The position numbers were made by a program, and so were the translations under genes. From Hanleya hanleyi (Eukaryota; Mollusca; Polyplacophora; Lepidopleurida; Hanleyidae): a stretch of DNA of 64,000 nucleotides. The notes beneath the pieces were generated by a model. The model did not search any database and was not told where the DNA came from. It saw only the letters and a program-made list of their open reading frames with translations. The number at the start of each line of letters is the position of its first letter. The stretch's first letter is position 1. Of this stretch, positions 37,494 to 51,780 are shown in pieces. The DNA lies in assembly GCA_036873755.1 (NCBI GenBank), contig JAVTVY010016162.1, forward strand, positions 1 through 64,000. Reading direction: 5' to 3'.

Positions 37494-38890
37494 GTACACT
37501 CTAGAGTTATCCAGTTCCAGCCGGAAATAAAAAAAATGGGGTCCCCCTCCGACCACCAATAGTCAAATAATCCTGTTATATCCATATATCATCTGAAAGA
37601 GAATATTTGTACCTTTACTACAAGGCATATGCCATTTTTGTTGCAAAAAAAAATCCTTGCAAACCCCTTTACAAATGCTTCAATTTTCTTGAAAACCCAT
37701 CACAATGTAGAAAAATTGGTCATATACGGTCCATTTTCCATAGAAATACACGTCTCGTCTTTCACGTCGAGCGGTCAATTTTAAATGGTTAAAAAGAGAC
37801 AGGAACTTTGCACTACACTACCCGTTTTTGTCAATTTTCTTGCAGAAAAGGAGTCATGATTCTCGCGCTCACCAAAGAAGCATAGCTGAGGCCATTGAAA
37901 CGTTAATGACCCGAGATATCAACAACTATAAACGTAGGAAGACATATAATGTGCCAAAAGACGGTCGGCCTTGTTATGAAATCAGGAAAGGACCATTGCT
38001 GTGAAACTGTGTGTGCCAGTTTGGCGTGATTGTTCTCAATTATTTTTCCTGGTCGTGTTAACCTATGAGTGTTTTCAAGCATAACGCTGAACAACACTTG
38101 CTTGTTGTGGATATCAGATCAATTACTTTTCCTTTACCCCACCTTTGTTTTCGTGGAATTTACCACATCGATCTGAGTTTTTAGGTTATTACTTAAGAAT
38201 CCCTTTGCTCTATAGAATCAACGTTTAACCAGATACACATAGATCAGGATTGATTCTTTTCAATGAAGCGAGATAAACGGAGACAGCCTAACCAGAACAC
38301 AAACAACAGCCAAATTGACGGTAATTTGCACTCTACTATCTTCGATGAATTTCAAGAATAATTGTCAAAACCCGTAGAGTACAAATTCTTTCCATTTTTC
38401 CCCTGCTGCCGCGTGATTTCATATTGAAAACACTTCTGGCAAGTTTATTCTGTGGCTATAAGACCGAATTGTACCAGTCACACAAACTGCACATGAATAT
38501 GTCAGTATAGGGGAGATAACTGTTTTATGGATCTATACAGCAAATATCTAATACCACTTCTAATGTACCATGTAGTACAAAGAAATTCTTTTCTGTGGAT
38601 TCTTTTTCTCGAGCCTATGGTTTGTATTGAAAACGGGACAAAATTGAGTGCTTTAGATGAAATCAGCCTGGTAAAAATAAGCAAACTGACATTTTGATGT
38701 ATATTCGCTCGGCGATGAAGCCATTCCCAAAAACCTTTACTCTACAGTTATCCAGTTACTCGGGAAAAAAACAAGGGGTCTCCTCTCCGGTCACCAAGAG
38801 ACAAATAATCCTAAACGCAAATCTGTTATATCCATAAATTATCTCAAAGAGAATGTTTGTACTATTACTACAAGGCAGATGTAATTTATG
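37494..38890. repeat. Direct repeat pair about 1.24 kb apart
   Basis: 37494-37650 and 38735-38890 share TTATCCAGTT, AATAATCCT, CTGTTATATCCAT, CAAAGAGAAT(A/G)TTTGTAC and TACTACAAGGCA. They may be ends of an element or a tandem duplication. No coding sequence lies between. Confidence 0.6.
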
Positions 38891-41800
38891 TGGCTTTCAT
38901 CCAGAAAAACAGCCATTTCGATTAATAACTGCACCCCCTGATGCCACTCGAATTCAAAGGCCATCACACGCACAGGTCATACTTCATGACCACTCGTCAC
39001 CTGGCAGCGGATGTGGGTTTACCATGCACAGAGGCTCTGAAAAGTGTTGTCGAAATGCGAAAACATCTCTTTCAGGATATGTTGACGAAAACTGACGCAA
39101 CACAAAAGTAATTTCCTGATTGGACAAGAGTCAACACGGCCGACGATGTGTCTGGTGCATGCATAATAGCTCTCGAGGATTGGTAACACAGCGAGCGCGG
39201 CTCACGCGGTATGGATTGTGATGTGATGGAGAGGATAATACGTATAAAATACACTATTTTTTGTTCTCTATCTCTCATCTGAGCTGATTGCGTTAACGTG
39301 TTAGGAGAATATGAACTAGGTATTGCGGTGTGTGTGCGTGTGTATGTGTGTCGTACTCAGATCTAACTAACTCATTCGTTCACTTCTAACTCACTTGTTC
39401 ACTCATTCACTCACCCGCGCTGTACCCAAGGGCAGTTGACACTGCCATGTTAGACATGTCGTGCCCTGCCAACTACACCATGTCGCCCATAGTATCCCCA
39501 ACACCCACCTGAACGGTTCATTTAGCGTTCTCATCCCTAAAATGTCACTTTCTCTACTACTCCTAGACTGGAGATGCACACTATAACATCACCTTCGATT
39601 AAAACCATCCCAATCGAAGTCTACATGCCGAGAGCATCAAGCCAAGACCATGTACGCTATATGTGGACTCGGGATTGCCCCTAAATCACCTGTGCGTACC
39701 CGAATATGCACCATGACATCACTTCTGGTGCCGTCGACGAGTGTTCCTCCACCCTGTACGACCCATGTAGACCCATATACACGTGACCTGATGCGCATTC
39801 CCTTTTTTGTTCACTCTTCCGGTTTTTATTTTCTGAAAAGTCCTAGTGTGGCATCCAACCACTTATCAATCAAGCCTGCTCGATTCCATATGACTTATAT
39901 ACACATGACAGGATGTAAAGTCCGCTTTTCACACTGAGTCTGTTTTTCGAGGAATTCCTAGTTTTGCATCCACTCCTCAGTCACGCGACCGATCTTGACG
40001 AGCGCTTCAAAATCGAGACCCTTCACGACCTCTTACCACAACGTAGGGTTCACTCAATCCAATTTGACTGTGTGTAAAGTCCGTTTTTCCGCATTTGTTT
40101 TTTCAGAAAATCATAGATTTATATTCTCCCCTGTCACGTTATCTTTATCATAAGTGGCCCCCTACCCGACTGGACCGGAAGTCACGTGATCGGACGTGAT
40201 GTTATCACCGGACGAGACGTATTCCGTGACGTCATGGAACATCCCAGACAAATCAAATTCCCTGTGGCGTTATTCACGTCCAAAATACCAAGAGATTTAC
40301 GACTTCTATACTACTGGGGTAAATTGAAATCATGGACGACATATGCCTACATTTCTCACCATTGATAAGTCATATCATTCATCTTGCGCACCAATGTTCC
40401 CTTTTCCCCTGCCCGGTGTCGATTTCTCCCGACCATCAGACCGATAAGACGTTTATTTCCTCCCAGTTTCTATATGTGTCTGGAGCAAAGTACATGTAAA
40501 TGCGAATTTTGTGTATCTTATTTTTAAGAGAAAAAAAGAAATAATGTTTTTATAGGCGTGCTAAATGGTTATTTTACGCACGGTTAGTGTGGGAAAGTTT
40601 ATATTTCAGGGCAAGGGTTTTCATGTCGAAAACGTACAGAATTTTGATTATTTTGTCAAATGTGATGGTGTAAATATGGGCCTGTAAATATACTATCAAC
40701 ATGGTATTGTTGTCGTTTATCCCAGACGTCCAGGTGCGAGGTGGCTACAGATTGCTTAATATGCAGTATCTCTGCGTCTAATCCCCTGAAATAACAAACT
40801 GCATTTACTCTACAATGTTGTTCCATGTCAGCTGTTTATAACTACAATAAACAAGTTTATTGAATTCACTTATACCTGTGCTCACATAGATATTCTCAAT
40901 ATTTTTACAGGTTATCTCTTGAAAAAACACTCCGCGTTTTCGGTAAAATGCGCTGTGCCATGTCTTTAGAATTATGACATTCAATGTTATTGACTCATCT
41001 GAACACACCCCAACTGCCTATTTATATATATACCATTATAAAAGGGAGATATAAGTAATTTTGTCAGATTATGTTCTCTGGTCTTCAATGATAACTTTAT
41101 TGGGTCGGTTCAATGCAACGCCAGACGATACGCTGATACGACCAGAATGGTCGCCTTGTAAATCCCTTCCTCCCATGGCGCGAAGATATCTTCATTTCTA
41201 GCTATTTATTCGTTCAAATGGACAGTTTTAATGTGGCGAGTCTTTCTGTCAATACAAAATTTGATGAATGCGTGCCTTGGGACTGAAATTACATTAAAAA
41301 TACCATAAAGAACACATATTCATGTATGAATCACAAAGGAATACTGCACGATCATTCACAATTTATTTACGATAATTTTCACAATATTTCACAGTGTAAG
41401 TACTCGTACAGAGTAATAGTGATTTTCGGGTTGAAACAGTTAACGTATTCGAAAGTCGTTCAGTGAACAATCACCGGTATGTTCAAGATATCCACGTCTA
41501 AAAATCACACTTACCAGCAACTCTTCTTCGCAGTGACATGGTTGAAAATGTAGCGTAGAGTAAATGTTGAGCGCCCAACAAGACGAATCTGTGAAATCTT
41601 AGAATCAATTCGAAAGTACCGTGTGATGGACGTTCAACAGTTCAAATAGGACAGCAGAATGATATATCGCTAGAAATAAGGCTGGTTAGATAATGTAAAG
41701 AATAGTTACTAATAATAAAAATAGCCCATGGGCTTCAATACCCCTCGGCTATCAGTTATTGTCTACACCCAGCAATCATGCATTGTATAACATCATCAGT

Positions 41801-41939
41801 GTATTTTTAGAACTAGATAACAAAAATGTGATCTAGTAGGGTTGACTGTATTTCAGCTTTTGCCAAGGCCGGAGGTTCTGGTAGAGCATGACCGAATTTT
41901 TAGCTCTAAATATACTCTTTTAAAAAGCTTATAATCCAA
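38891..41939. other. Non-coding, with a diffuse repeat shared with 46.4-47.4 kb
   Basis: 39540-40300 resembles 46480-47340 in order and content (CACTATAACATC/ACGTGACC, GACCCATGTAGACC, GATCTTGACGAGCGCTTCAA versus GATCTCGACGAGCGCTTCAA). No gene is supported. The remainder is AT-rich. Confidence 0.45.
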
Positions 41940-43130
41940 TCAAGTAATTTTATCTTGGAAATATAGATCAAGGTCAGTCATCTTCAAAAATTTTCAAGTC
42001 AATTCTAATCGCATAGGGAACATGAATTTGGAGATCTTAAACTTAACATATAGAATTTGACATTTTAAAAATAGGTCAAGGTCAGTGATATTCTTCAGGT
42101 CCAGCCATAAGTGATATAAATTTGTACAATGTAGATATAATCTTTCATAGAATATTGTACTAAATAGAATCTGACTTGGATAAAATAGGTCAAGGATAAA
42201 ATAGGTCAAGGTCAGCCATCTTCAGCATACCTTTGGAGCATCACCAGATGTACACATGGTATAAATTTGAAAAGCATAGCTATATTCTTCATGTTAGACC
42301 ATAATAAACAGTATATGACCTATAAAAAATAGGTCAAGGTCAGTCAACTCGGATAGGCTTCTAGTCCGTCACGAGTTGCATGAGTAATATGAATTTGGAG
42401 ACCCCAGCTTCAATCCTTCCAAAAATATAGCAAATACTAAAATGTGACCTTGATAAAATAGGTCAAGGTCAGTCATCTTCAGTACACCTCTGGTCCTTCA
42501 CCAGGTGTATACATAGTATCAATTTGGAAACCCTGGATATATTTCTTCATGTTAGACCATAATAAACCGTACATGACCTTGAAAAAAATAGGTCAAGGTC
42601 AGTCAACTGGGATAGGCTTCTAGCCAATCACCAGTTACATAAGTAATATGAATTTGGAGACCCTAGCTTCAATCCTTAAAAATAATATAGCAAATACTAT
42701 AATTTGACCTTGATAAAATAGGTCAAGGTCAGTCATCTTCAGTACACCTCTGGACCTTCGCCAGATGTATACATAGTATTAATTTGGAAAGCCTAGCTTT
42801 ATTTTCTTCATCTTATATCACAATAAACAGTATATGACCTATAAAAAATACGTCAAGGTCAGCCAACTGGGATAGACTTCTAGTCATTCACAAGTTGCAT
42901 ATATAATATGAATTTGGAGACCCTACATGTAGCTTCAATTCTTCAAAAAATATAGCAAATACTAGAATTTGACCTTGATAAAATAGGTCAAGGTCAGTCA
43001 TTTTTAATACATATGTGGTATCAATTCACAATGCCTGGCTATAATTCTTCTTGAGATATCGTGTTCACAAGAAAGACGGACAGACGACGCTGACGACGAC
43101 AATACCCTTCGGGCAAAATTTGCCCGAGGG
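41940..43130. repeat. Tandem repeat, about four units of ~255 bp built on AATAGGTCAAGGTCAG
   Basis: AATAGGTCAAGGTCAG(T/C)CA recurs every 110-140 bp, alternating between two half-units: one with CTTCTAGTC..CACCAGTTGCAT and GAATTTGGAGACCC, the other with CCTCTGGACCTTCACCAG and ATACATAGTAT. AGGTCAAGGTCA is also a perfect nuclear-receptor half-site type motif. It ends in GGACAGACGACGCTGACGACG. Confidence 0.85.
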
Positions 43131-46100
43131 GTAATAACTAACTTGCTGACGCCAGACTCAATGCAAACACAAGAGTCAGCGGGTGTAGATATTAAAAGAG
43201 AAACCGTTTTCATAAGCTATCGGTCACAAGTTTGAATTACTTAAACTCTTACAGGGAAATGTACTCAGCTGTAGTAACAACAACGACAAAATCTTCGCCT
43301 CTTTATCTCAAGAGAAACAGGCTGTTTGGCAGCTTTAACTAATTTTGACTCGCGTACACACATTTTGTAGGAGCGATCCTCACGATGTCACACCTGTTAC
43401 TTTCCATACATCCACATAGACTAACAGGTTCATTCAAGTTGATATTTGGTAATACACGTCTGTGTGACTGTGAGACTGAACAAGTGCATGTGATTTCAGT
43501 TCCGATAACTCCATAATCAAATGGGTGCTGCGGACAAATGGGAGGATAAAGAACGAATGAAAGGGGTGGTAAGGGGAGGGGGGGCTGGAGACGCATGCTA
43601 TCAATTGTCTCAACTTCTTACACTCCATGTATACGTTCAGATTCATATTTGGTGAATATAATATCACGCCAGGACGAAAACCGTATATATTCATATTACT
43701 TACATGTACAACAAGGATACAAATTAGAACATGATGAGTGAATGACGGCAGCAGATATGATCAGACTAGGTTTTGAGATATTCCTACTAGAAATCTTCAG
43801 AATAATCGTTTTCCATTGTATAATTACAGTCTTTTCATGTTGACACGAGATAACAAATTCATCGAGGCCATATGTGCTATTCTTGAAATAGCAATTGATC
43901 TAAATATCCATAATAAGGGAGTAGATCACATTCAGTACTAAAAGAGTGAAGGTGCTGAAAAGCCTTCAGTATTTGGGCTAGGACAAGGCGAGAGGAGTAG
44001 ATATGGAGAATTGGGGTGAAAGTAGAAGGATCTTGGGGATAATCTTCCAGGTATTTGTAAGATTGTTTTCTTATGGTAATTGAATTAGTATGAATTTTTT
44101 GGGGCACCAAAGCCATAATATTCAGTCTAAGGAACACCCTTCACAGGGTGAAGATATCAATATATTATTTATATTCACCATATTGCGAGCTGTCTGAATA
44201 CTAGTGTTAGAAAAGTCGGCATGTTTGGAAAAAATCCGGAAATCCCTTTGATACACTGCTATAAGCTCACGAACGTGAGCTACTCCCTTAATACTAATAC
44301 ACTGTGAAAGTGGTGATATTTAGTGCATCGGTCTAATCGTTCCAGCGTAAAACTATCTGAAAATCGTGTTTGATCTCCCAAATTCTATATTTTAAATCTA
44401 TACTAAATTGATAACCTTCAAACTGAATATAAAGAATATGAAAAGGATTTCAGTCTACACCGGAGAGTCAGCTAACAATTAGATATGATTGACATGAATG
44501 CACAAGTTCTTTCAAGGCATGATAGTGACGTGGTTGATAACAATCGGCCTATTGCACAATACTGAGATAACAAAGTGAGAGGCCAGTCTGTCCAGTAACC
44601 CGGGACTTTAACGGATCAGATTATGGTTCTATGATTTCAATTTGCCCTATGTTTTTTAACCCACGGCAATATTTTGAGCTGGCGATTTCTGACACAATGT
44701 TACTATATTTTCTCAGTATTCCGTGAAAGCATCATTATGCTTAGAATAATAGATAATTTATCAAATACTACATGAAAATAAACCATCTATCACCAGTTCA
44801 AAATGATTGTCTTCGGTTATAAGATAGGGCAAACTGAAATTATACGCACCAGTAACTGAACATCTGTAGGACAATCTCCCTTCTCCAGGCAATTACCTCA
44901 GGACGTATTCCACCGGATAAATTCCTCCAGGACAATTCCCTATTGTCAATTTATACCCCCGCCCCCCCTCCCATCCCGCCACCGATCCGATAATCCCCTT
45001 CCAATGTTAAAACCATCAAATACCACAAGGAAAGGGATATATTGTATTACTCTGAGAGCCATAATCTCATTACCGTCGGATCTTATATGCGACATGATAA
45101 ACAGCTATGCAGGTGCTCAAAATACTACCAGACAGAGGAAATATTGCAAAGTTCTTCACTTCTATCGTAAACACGGAAAGTGGCTAATTGAACTGAATGG
45201 TAAGATTATGAGCTATTTGTGTGTAGTTCCATTTCTTTTCATTAAATCTCATATAATACATGTTTTGTAGGATCCCAGGATTGTAAAAAGATAGCACAAC
45301 GTAGAATACATTCTGAAATAATAATACAGCATGAGCTTGAATGTATAGAATACGTATTCCACCGGATTAATGCATAAATATCTATTTAACCGCTTATAAA
45401 ATGTAAATGTGCAAAGATACACAATTTGTTAATCATGACAAGAAAGTTATAATACAATAGCGAAGTGTGTAATACTATATTAATATACATGTATATATAT
45501 ATATATATAATGGCCCTGAATAGGACACTTTCATTTCCTCACCCTAAAGGCCAAACACAAATTTCCACATGACAGATTATGTTTTCATTACATCAGTTCA
45601 AACTTCATCACAATATTTTCTTCAATTTTCTGAATGTAAAAAAAGAACAAATTGACATTTTTTATAGTAGTGGGGATTTTCCGGGGGAAAATGGTACTGG
45701 GGACGGGGAATTTATCGGGAAGAAATTGTCTTGTGGAATATCCGAGGGGAAAATGTCTGGGGGATGGGATATGTCTGTGTCCTTTCAGTATATGTATTGT
45801 GTTGTTATATAGTATTAAGTCATATAGTATGGTACCTTTTCTGAGAAAAACAGACGTTGAATCCCCTCATTCCCAATATATTGCATTGCCATAGCGAATC
45901 ATCTTTAAAAAATGAGCTATTTTTGTCGAATTACTGCATGTCCTCATTATACATGCGATCGTTTTTCGTATTTGTATCATGAGAATATTTACACTCGTTT
46001 TCTTTCTAATATTGTGAATATACACAGCTGATTAATGTTATACACTATTTCGAGAAATAGAATCAAATGTCACACAGATAGATTTGAGGCAGCGGAACAT

Positions 46101-48029
46101 GTGAGCCAAATATTGAACCAAAATGGTTTTGAGCCAACCAAATTAGTTATTAGTGCTACGATGCCAATATCTACTCGATGGATCACAATTGTTCGCTGGT
46201 TAGATGTTAAACGAAGCCAACTGTGTGTTTATGCAACATTGATTTGTTCCTTCCAGTCATATATTGATCATTTGTCTCGTTTTGTGGTATCCTAACCCAG
46301 GAGTGGTTTGGTGATGTGCTTTGCCCTGATGTCATCACAACATTAGCTCTTGCCCGAAACCTATGGGGTCGGAGTACATTAAGGTGAAATCCCTTATCAT
46401 TTCTGGGGGTATGGGGGATAATGCGAAGTGAATGGGAGGGTAGATGATGTCATGTTTGGTCGAAGTCACATCCGGGACAAAGGTCATGTTCGGTGAAGGG
46501 GTTACTCCCATGACGAAACTTCCGATATAAACCACGCCAGTCCGACCCTACCAATGCCATTCGTAGTCTACACCACGTGGACTTCCATGAAGACATACCA
46601 CACGGCCCGTTTGGATCAAAGATTGTCCCTATCTCACCCAAACACGTAGCGGTGCACCAGCAAAACGCTCGCTTTGTCTAATGTTGCCCAACTGTGTATG
46701 TGTATCATGCTGTCACTTCCAGTCCAAACCTTACCAGTCGTAGTTTACACCACGTAGGCTTCAATATGACACCCTGCACGCTATATTTGGACCAAGATGG
46801 GCCTCTACGTCACGCATCCCAAAATCTTCGCTTTCGCAACAACGCATCCACTGTGCATACACATACTGACGTAATTTGCGTCCTGAACCGCCCCAGTCGT
46901 AGTCTACATGCCATGAGCCATGAACCCGCCACGACCCATGTAGACCATGCAGTGCCCATGTAAATCAATTTGACCGGGGTCATTTTGGATGTTAAATCCT
47001 TATTCTGCATTCTATTTTTCCCGAAAGAAATCTTAGTTGTGTATCTACCCACCTATCACATGGCCGATCTCGACGAGCGCTTCAAGTCGAGACCTAGCCC
47101 GACCCCTTAGGACCCCATATTGGCCCACCTGGACCCATTTGACTGCGTGTTCGATCCGTTTTTTATCCACATTTCTTTTCCGAAAACCCCCGTTTTACAT
47201 CCACCTTAATCAATCACGTGACCTTTTCTCTATTTTTCACAATGACATGGCAACTCCTTCACCGACCATGGCCTTTGACCCGGACGTGATCTCTAACGGA
47301 CGCGACGTTATCCGCCCTCCGCATTCCTCCCGCAATTCCACCCCCCCCCCCCCTCCACTCAACCTTAAAAATGATGAGATTTCACTTTAATATACTACTA
47401 GTCTGTAGGGTTATATGAATTCTTGTCACTACACCAGCAGCTTCTCTTGCCAAGTTTATATGTTGCGTTTAACTAATACAATCAATTCATAGAAAGATGG
47501 AAATAATAAATAATCTATTCTGAGTAATGCGAAAAAGGTTGAATGTGAATACCGAAAGAAACAATTATATTCATGATTCATGGATGTGGAAACACCTGTA
47601 CGGGCGATGTCATTCCATCGTCACAACTGAGGTTTATCAGCGGCCTATATGACTGTGAAAAAAATTACATGAGGTGACCTCCCACATGTATTGAGACCAC
47701 ACTGGAATACATACGTCGAACAAATATGTTAAACAATCCGGATTCAGACGGAATTAGCCACTTTAGCTTTGCATATCAATTTCCTAAAATATAGCGTGAA
47801 ATCTATATATTCATGCTACTGCATGAACCAGATTTACCCGATCATTATCCTTCACTCTCTTTCTGCAATTCAAACTAAGTCGGAATCACGAGAATCGTTA
47901 AATAGCATGTATTTGTATTACTGTTCGTTGATTCCAATGCCTTCACATATAATAAACTCGAATGCTACGAGATAAATTAGGATACACATATGTTAATAAC
48001 CTTCTTTTGTTTAAGCGCAGTAATCCGTA
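43131..48029. other. Non-coding, no gene supported
   Basis: Many short open frames with no recognisable domain. It contains a TA microsatellite (about 45485-45508) and the second copy of the 39.5 kb repeat (46480-47340), which ends in a poly(C) run at 47341-47354. Confidence 0.4.
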
Positions 48030-49430
48030 ATTTCGAGCCCTCAGTAGCAGCGCGGTAGCAGTGCGGTGGCAATGCGGTGACAACGCGGCACCAACGCAGC
48101 AGCGATGCGGTAGAGGCACAGTAGCAGCACATTAATTACCGCGGTAGAGTGACATTTAATGAGAGCGGTACTGTAGGCCTCTACATGTATACATGTACAT
48201 GCACATAGAAAATTTGCTGCAGTTGTCAGCCGTCATTGGGTGATTACGAAACTTGGTACACATGTTTCTTATGAGTAGAGGATGTATCTGTGCTATTTTT
48301 GAGATGAAATATTAATTTTTCTTCAAATTATGGCAAATGATAGAGTTTTGCGTTCAGCTGAATTGCACATGTACATCTGTACTTGGAAAGTTTGCTGCAG
48401 TTGTCAGCTGTCATTGGATGATTATGAAACTTGGTACACATGTTTCTTATGATTAGAGGATGTACCTGTGTAATTAAGGATATGAAATATTGATTTTTGT
48501 CAAAATTATGGCAAATGATAGAGTTTTCTGTTTAGCAAAATTGTACATGTAGGCCTCTACATGTATACATGCACATGCACATAGAAAGTTTGCTCCAGTT
48601 GTCAGCTGTCATTGGATGATTATGAAACTTGGCACACATGTTTCTTATGTTAAGAGTACCTGTGCTATTTTTTAGTTGAAAAATTAATTTTGTCCAAATT
48701 ATGGCAAATGATAAGAGTTTTCTGTTTAGCCGAATTGTAATTTGTACATGTAGAGGCTGTACATGTAGGCCTCTACATGTATACATGTACATCTGTACTT
48801 AGAAAGTTTGCTGCAGTTGTCAGCTGTCATTGGATGATTATGAAACTTGGCACACATGTTTCTTATGTTAAGAGTACCTGTGCTATTTTTTAGATGAAAT
48901 ATTAATTTTGGTCCAAATTATGGCAAATGATAAGAGTTTTCTGTTTAGCCAAATTGTAATTTGTACATGTAGAGGCTTTACATGTAGGCCTCTACATGTA
49001 TACATGTACATCTGTACTTAGAAAGTTTGCTGCAGTTGTCAGCTGTCATTGGATGATTATGAAACATGATACACATATTTTGTATGATTAGAGGATGTCC
49101 CTGTGCTATTTAGGAGATGAAATATTGATTTTTGTTCAAATTTTGAGGGTTTTGTCTGAGTAATCTGCCAATGATAATGTACATGTACACCTGCACATGT
49201 AAAGTTGCTGAAGCTGTAAGCTTTCATTGGATGAGTTTGACATTTGCTACCAAGTTCATTGTGATTTGAGGATGTGCATGTGCTATTTAAGAAATATGAC
49301 ATTAAATATGAATTTCTGTAGGGCGTACGTTTCCATTGATAAGGTTTTTGTTGGGCAAAAATGTACATGTAGATCTGTACATGGAAAGTTTGCTGAACCA
49401 TTCGTGGGATAACTATAAAACTTGGCGGAC
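48030..49430. repeat. Dispersed repeat, copy B, itself tandem (about 5 units)
   Basis: Begins with the GCGGTAGCAGTGCGGTGGCA short tandem stretch and continues as about five units of 180-240 bp with GTTTGCTGCAGTTGTCAGC, TTGGATGATTATGAAAC and GGCCTCTACATGTATACATG. Related to 36880-37260. Confidence 0.8.
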
Positions 49431-49454
49431 ATGTTTCATGTTTTCCTTGGTCAG

Positions 49455-50240
49455 ACCTATCCAGCAGTAATCCCACATGGGCCTGACCTATCTAGCAGTA
49501 ATCCCACATGGGAGCAGTAATCCCACACGAGACTGGCCTATACAGCAGTAATCCCATATGGGACTAAACTATCCAGCAGTAATCCCACATGGGACTGGCA
49601 TATCCAGCAGTAATCCCACATGGGAGCAGTAATCCCACATGAGACTGGCCTATACAGCAGTAATCTTACACGGGACTGACCTAGCCAGAAGTAATCTCGC
49701 ACTGGACTGCAATATGAAGCAGTAATCCCACACGGCATTGACCTATCCAGCCATAATCCTACATGGGACTGACCTATCCCGCTGTAATCTCACACAGGGT
49801 TAGCCTATCCAGCAGTAATCCCACACGGGACTGGCCTCCCCAACAGTAATCCAAAACGGGATTGCCGTATGCAGCAGTAATCCCACACTGGACTGCCTAT
49901 GCAGCAGTAATCCCATACAGGTCTGATCTATCCAGCAGTAATCCCATACGAGACTCGCCTATCCAGCAGTAATCGCAGACGGGACTGGCCTATCTAGCAG
50001 TAATTCCACTTGGGACTGGACTATCCAGCAGTAATCCCACATGGGACTGATCTATCCAGCAGTAATAACACACGGGACTGGCCCATCCAGCAGTAATCCT
50101 ACACAGGACTGGCCTATCCAGCAGTAATCTCGCATGGGACTGACCTATCCTGCAGTAATCTCACACTGGACTGCCCTATGCAGCAGTAATCCCATGGCAC
50201 TGACCTATCCATCTTACAAGGGATTGACCTATCTGCCAGT
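49455..50240. repeat. Minisatellite, about 25 units of ~31 bp
   Basis: The unit is close to CTATCCAGCAGTAATCCCAC followed by ATGGGACTGGC. Units vary by substitutions and small deletions. Open frames across it are by-products. Confidence 0.9.
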
Positions 50241-51654
50241 AGTCCCACATGGGACTGATAGTAGACTATTCCAGACATTATTGTCTGTATCACATCATCT
50301 ATTCCAGACGTTATTGTTTGCTCTATATTTACGCATTCAATACTGCTGCAGCTTTGGTGGATGACCCCGCAAGGCTGGTTGGAACATTTTTTTTTAATGA
50401 AAATAAAAGACAAGGTAGAAAGTTTTATGTGAACTTATAATGGTTATATGTAGATATGATATAGTACATCGATGGGGCTATCTACATGTACCACCCACCA
50501 ATATCAAGTCCAAAGTATTAAGTAAACAGAATGGTTCTCTAGCTGTGCCAGATTATATATTGTAAGCATGATGAACAGCTGAAGCCGAATACTGTTTTGT
50601 TTCAAAAACGCAAATATGCTAATTGTCCCCTCGACACCCGAAGGGCTGAAGGGGGACTATAGTATTGGGGTCTGTCCGTCCGTGCAGATTCATTTCCAGA
50701 CAATAACTCCTGGAAAACTGAACAAATTCTTTTCAAATTTGGTATGTGGGTATATGTATCTCGCATCAAAATCTCGCTTGGGACTGTTTTTCACACCGAT
50801 TCGCCTATAGGTGGCGCATATGCCACCTGGGGGCCAAGTTAAAATTTCATATCTGGACAATAAATTTTGAAAAACTGTTCAAATGGATTCTTTTCAAATT
50901 TCGTACATGGGTACCTTTCCCCAAGATCTCGCTTGAGATTGTTAAAATTTTATTTCTGGAAAATATAGCTTCTGAAAACCCGATTGTATTATGGCAAATT
51001 TGATAATTGTGAGTACCTTGTTACTGGATCTCACGTGCGATTGCTATCCATGATGGGTAAATCAATTGCTTCAATGTCGGGGGACGTCAACCCCTTGGGT
51101 TTTCATTTTAATTTGCATAACTCCAATCTAAAAAAACTCATTGTTCGACCAATCGATGTCACCTCTGGGATTCTGAGAGAAATATTCCTATGCCTCTTAA
51201 CCAGTGAGCCAGTCAGGCCCTGCAATTTCAGAGTCTCCTCATGATTCCGGAATGGTTTTGCTAATCTTTCTAGCAAATAGCTCAGTTTATATATAAATTG
51301 CTGTTGTTGTTGGAACATGGTGCAACCAGTTGCTATAGCAATTGGAATTGGTTGGGCCATATTCCAACTTAAAATACCCCAGCTTCTGAGTTCCAACCAG
51401 CCCCTAAAGCAGCTTCAGTATTGGTCAAGGTCAAATTTTCAAAACAAGAGCTGATCAGTCTAAACAAAAGCACCTGTTTAAAGAGGGGTACCGATAGTAT
51501 CCGCAGAGGACAGTTTCCCCATCGACATTTTTCTCCACGACAGTATTCCCACAAGACATTTTTCCCAGGTGACAGTTTTTGTTATTTTTTATTATTTTAA
51601 ACTAGTGCTGTAATATCTTGTTAACTCTAAAATATTGCATCTTGATAGTATGAT
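50241..51654. other. Repeat-derived non-coding sequence
   Basis: 50625-51000 resembles a dispersed invertebrate repeat: CCCTCGACACCCGAAGGGCT, GTCTGTCCGTCCGTGCAG, then alternating AACTGAACAAATTCTTTTCA and GTATGTGGGTA blocks. No coding domain. Confidence 0.5.
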
Positions 51655-51780
51655 AATGGGGATTGTATTTGGGTGTTTTGTCCTCTGGGTGTTTGTCCAC
51701 TGGGTGTTTTGTCCATGGGTGTTTTGTCCAAGGATCTTTTGTCCTCGGGTGTTTTGTCCCCGGGTGTTTGTCCCACACCT
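51655..51780. repeat. Minisatellite, GGGTGTTTTGTCC units
   Basis: About eight imperfect units of 13-16 bp. No gene. Confidence 0.75.

Noticed and set aside
39032..39045. GGCTCTGAAAAG..., resembling a reverse-strand histone stem-loop
   Set aside because: Only one arm matches; the other arm does not pair. No neighbouring gene.
49455..50240. 31-bp repeat array as a CRISPR
   Set aside because: There are no unique spacers: the units are contiguous and degenerate, and the genome is eukaryotic.
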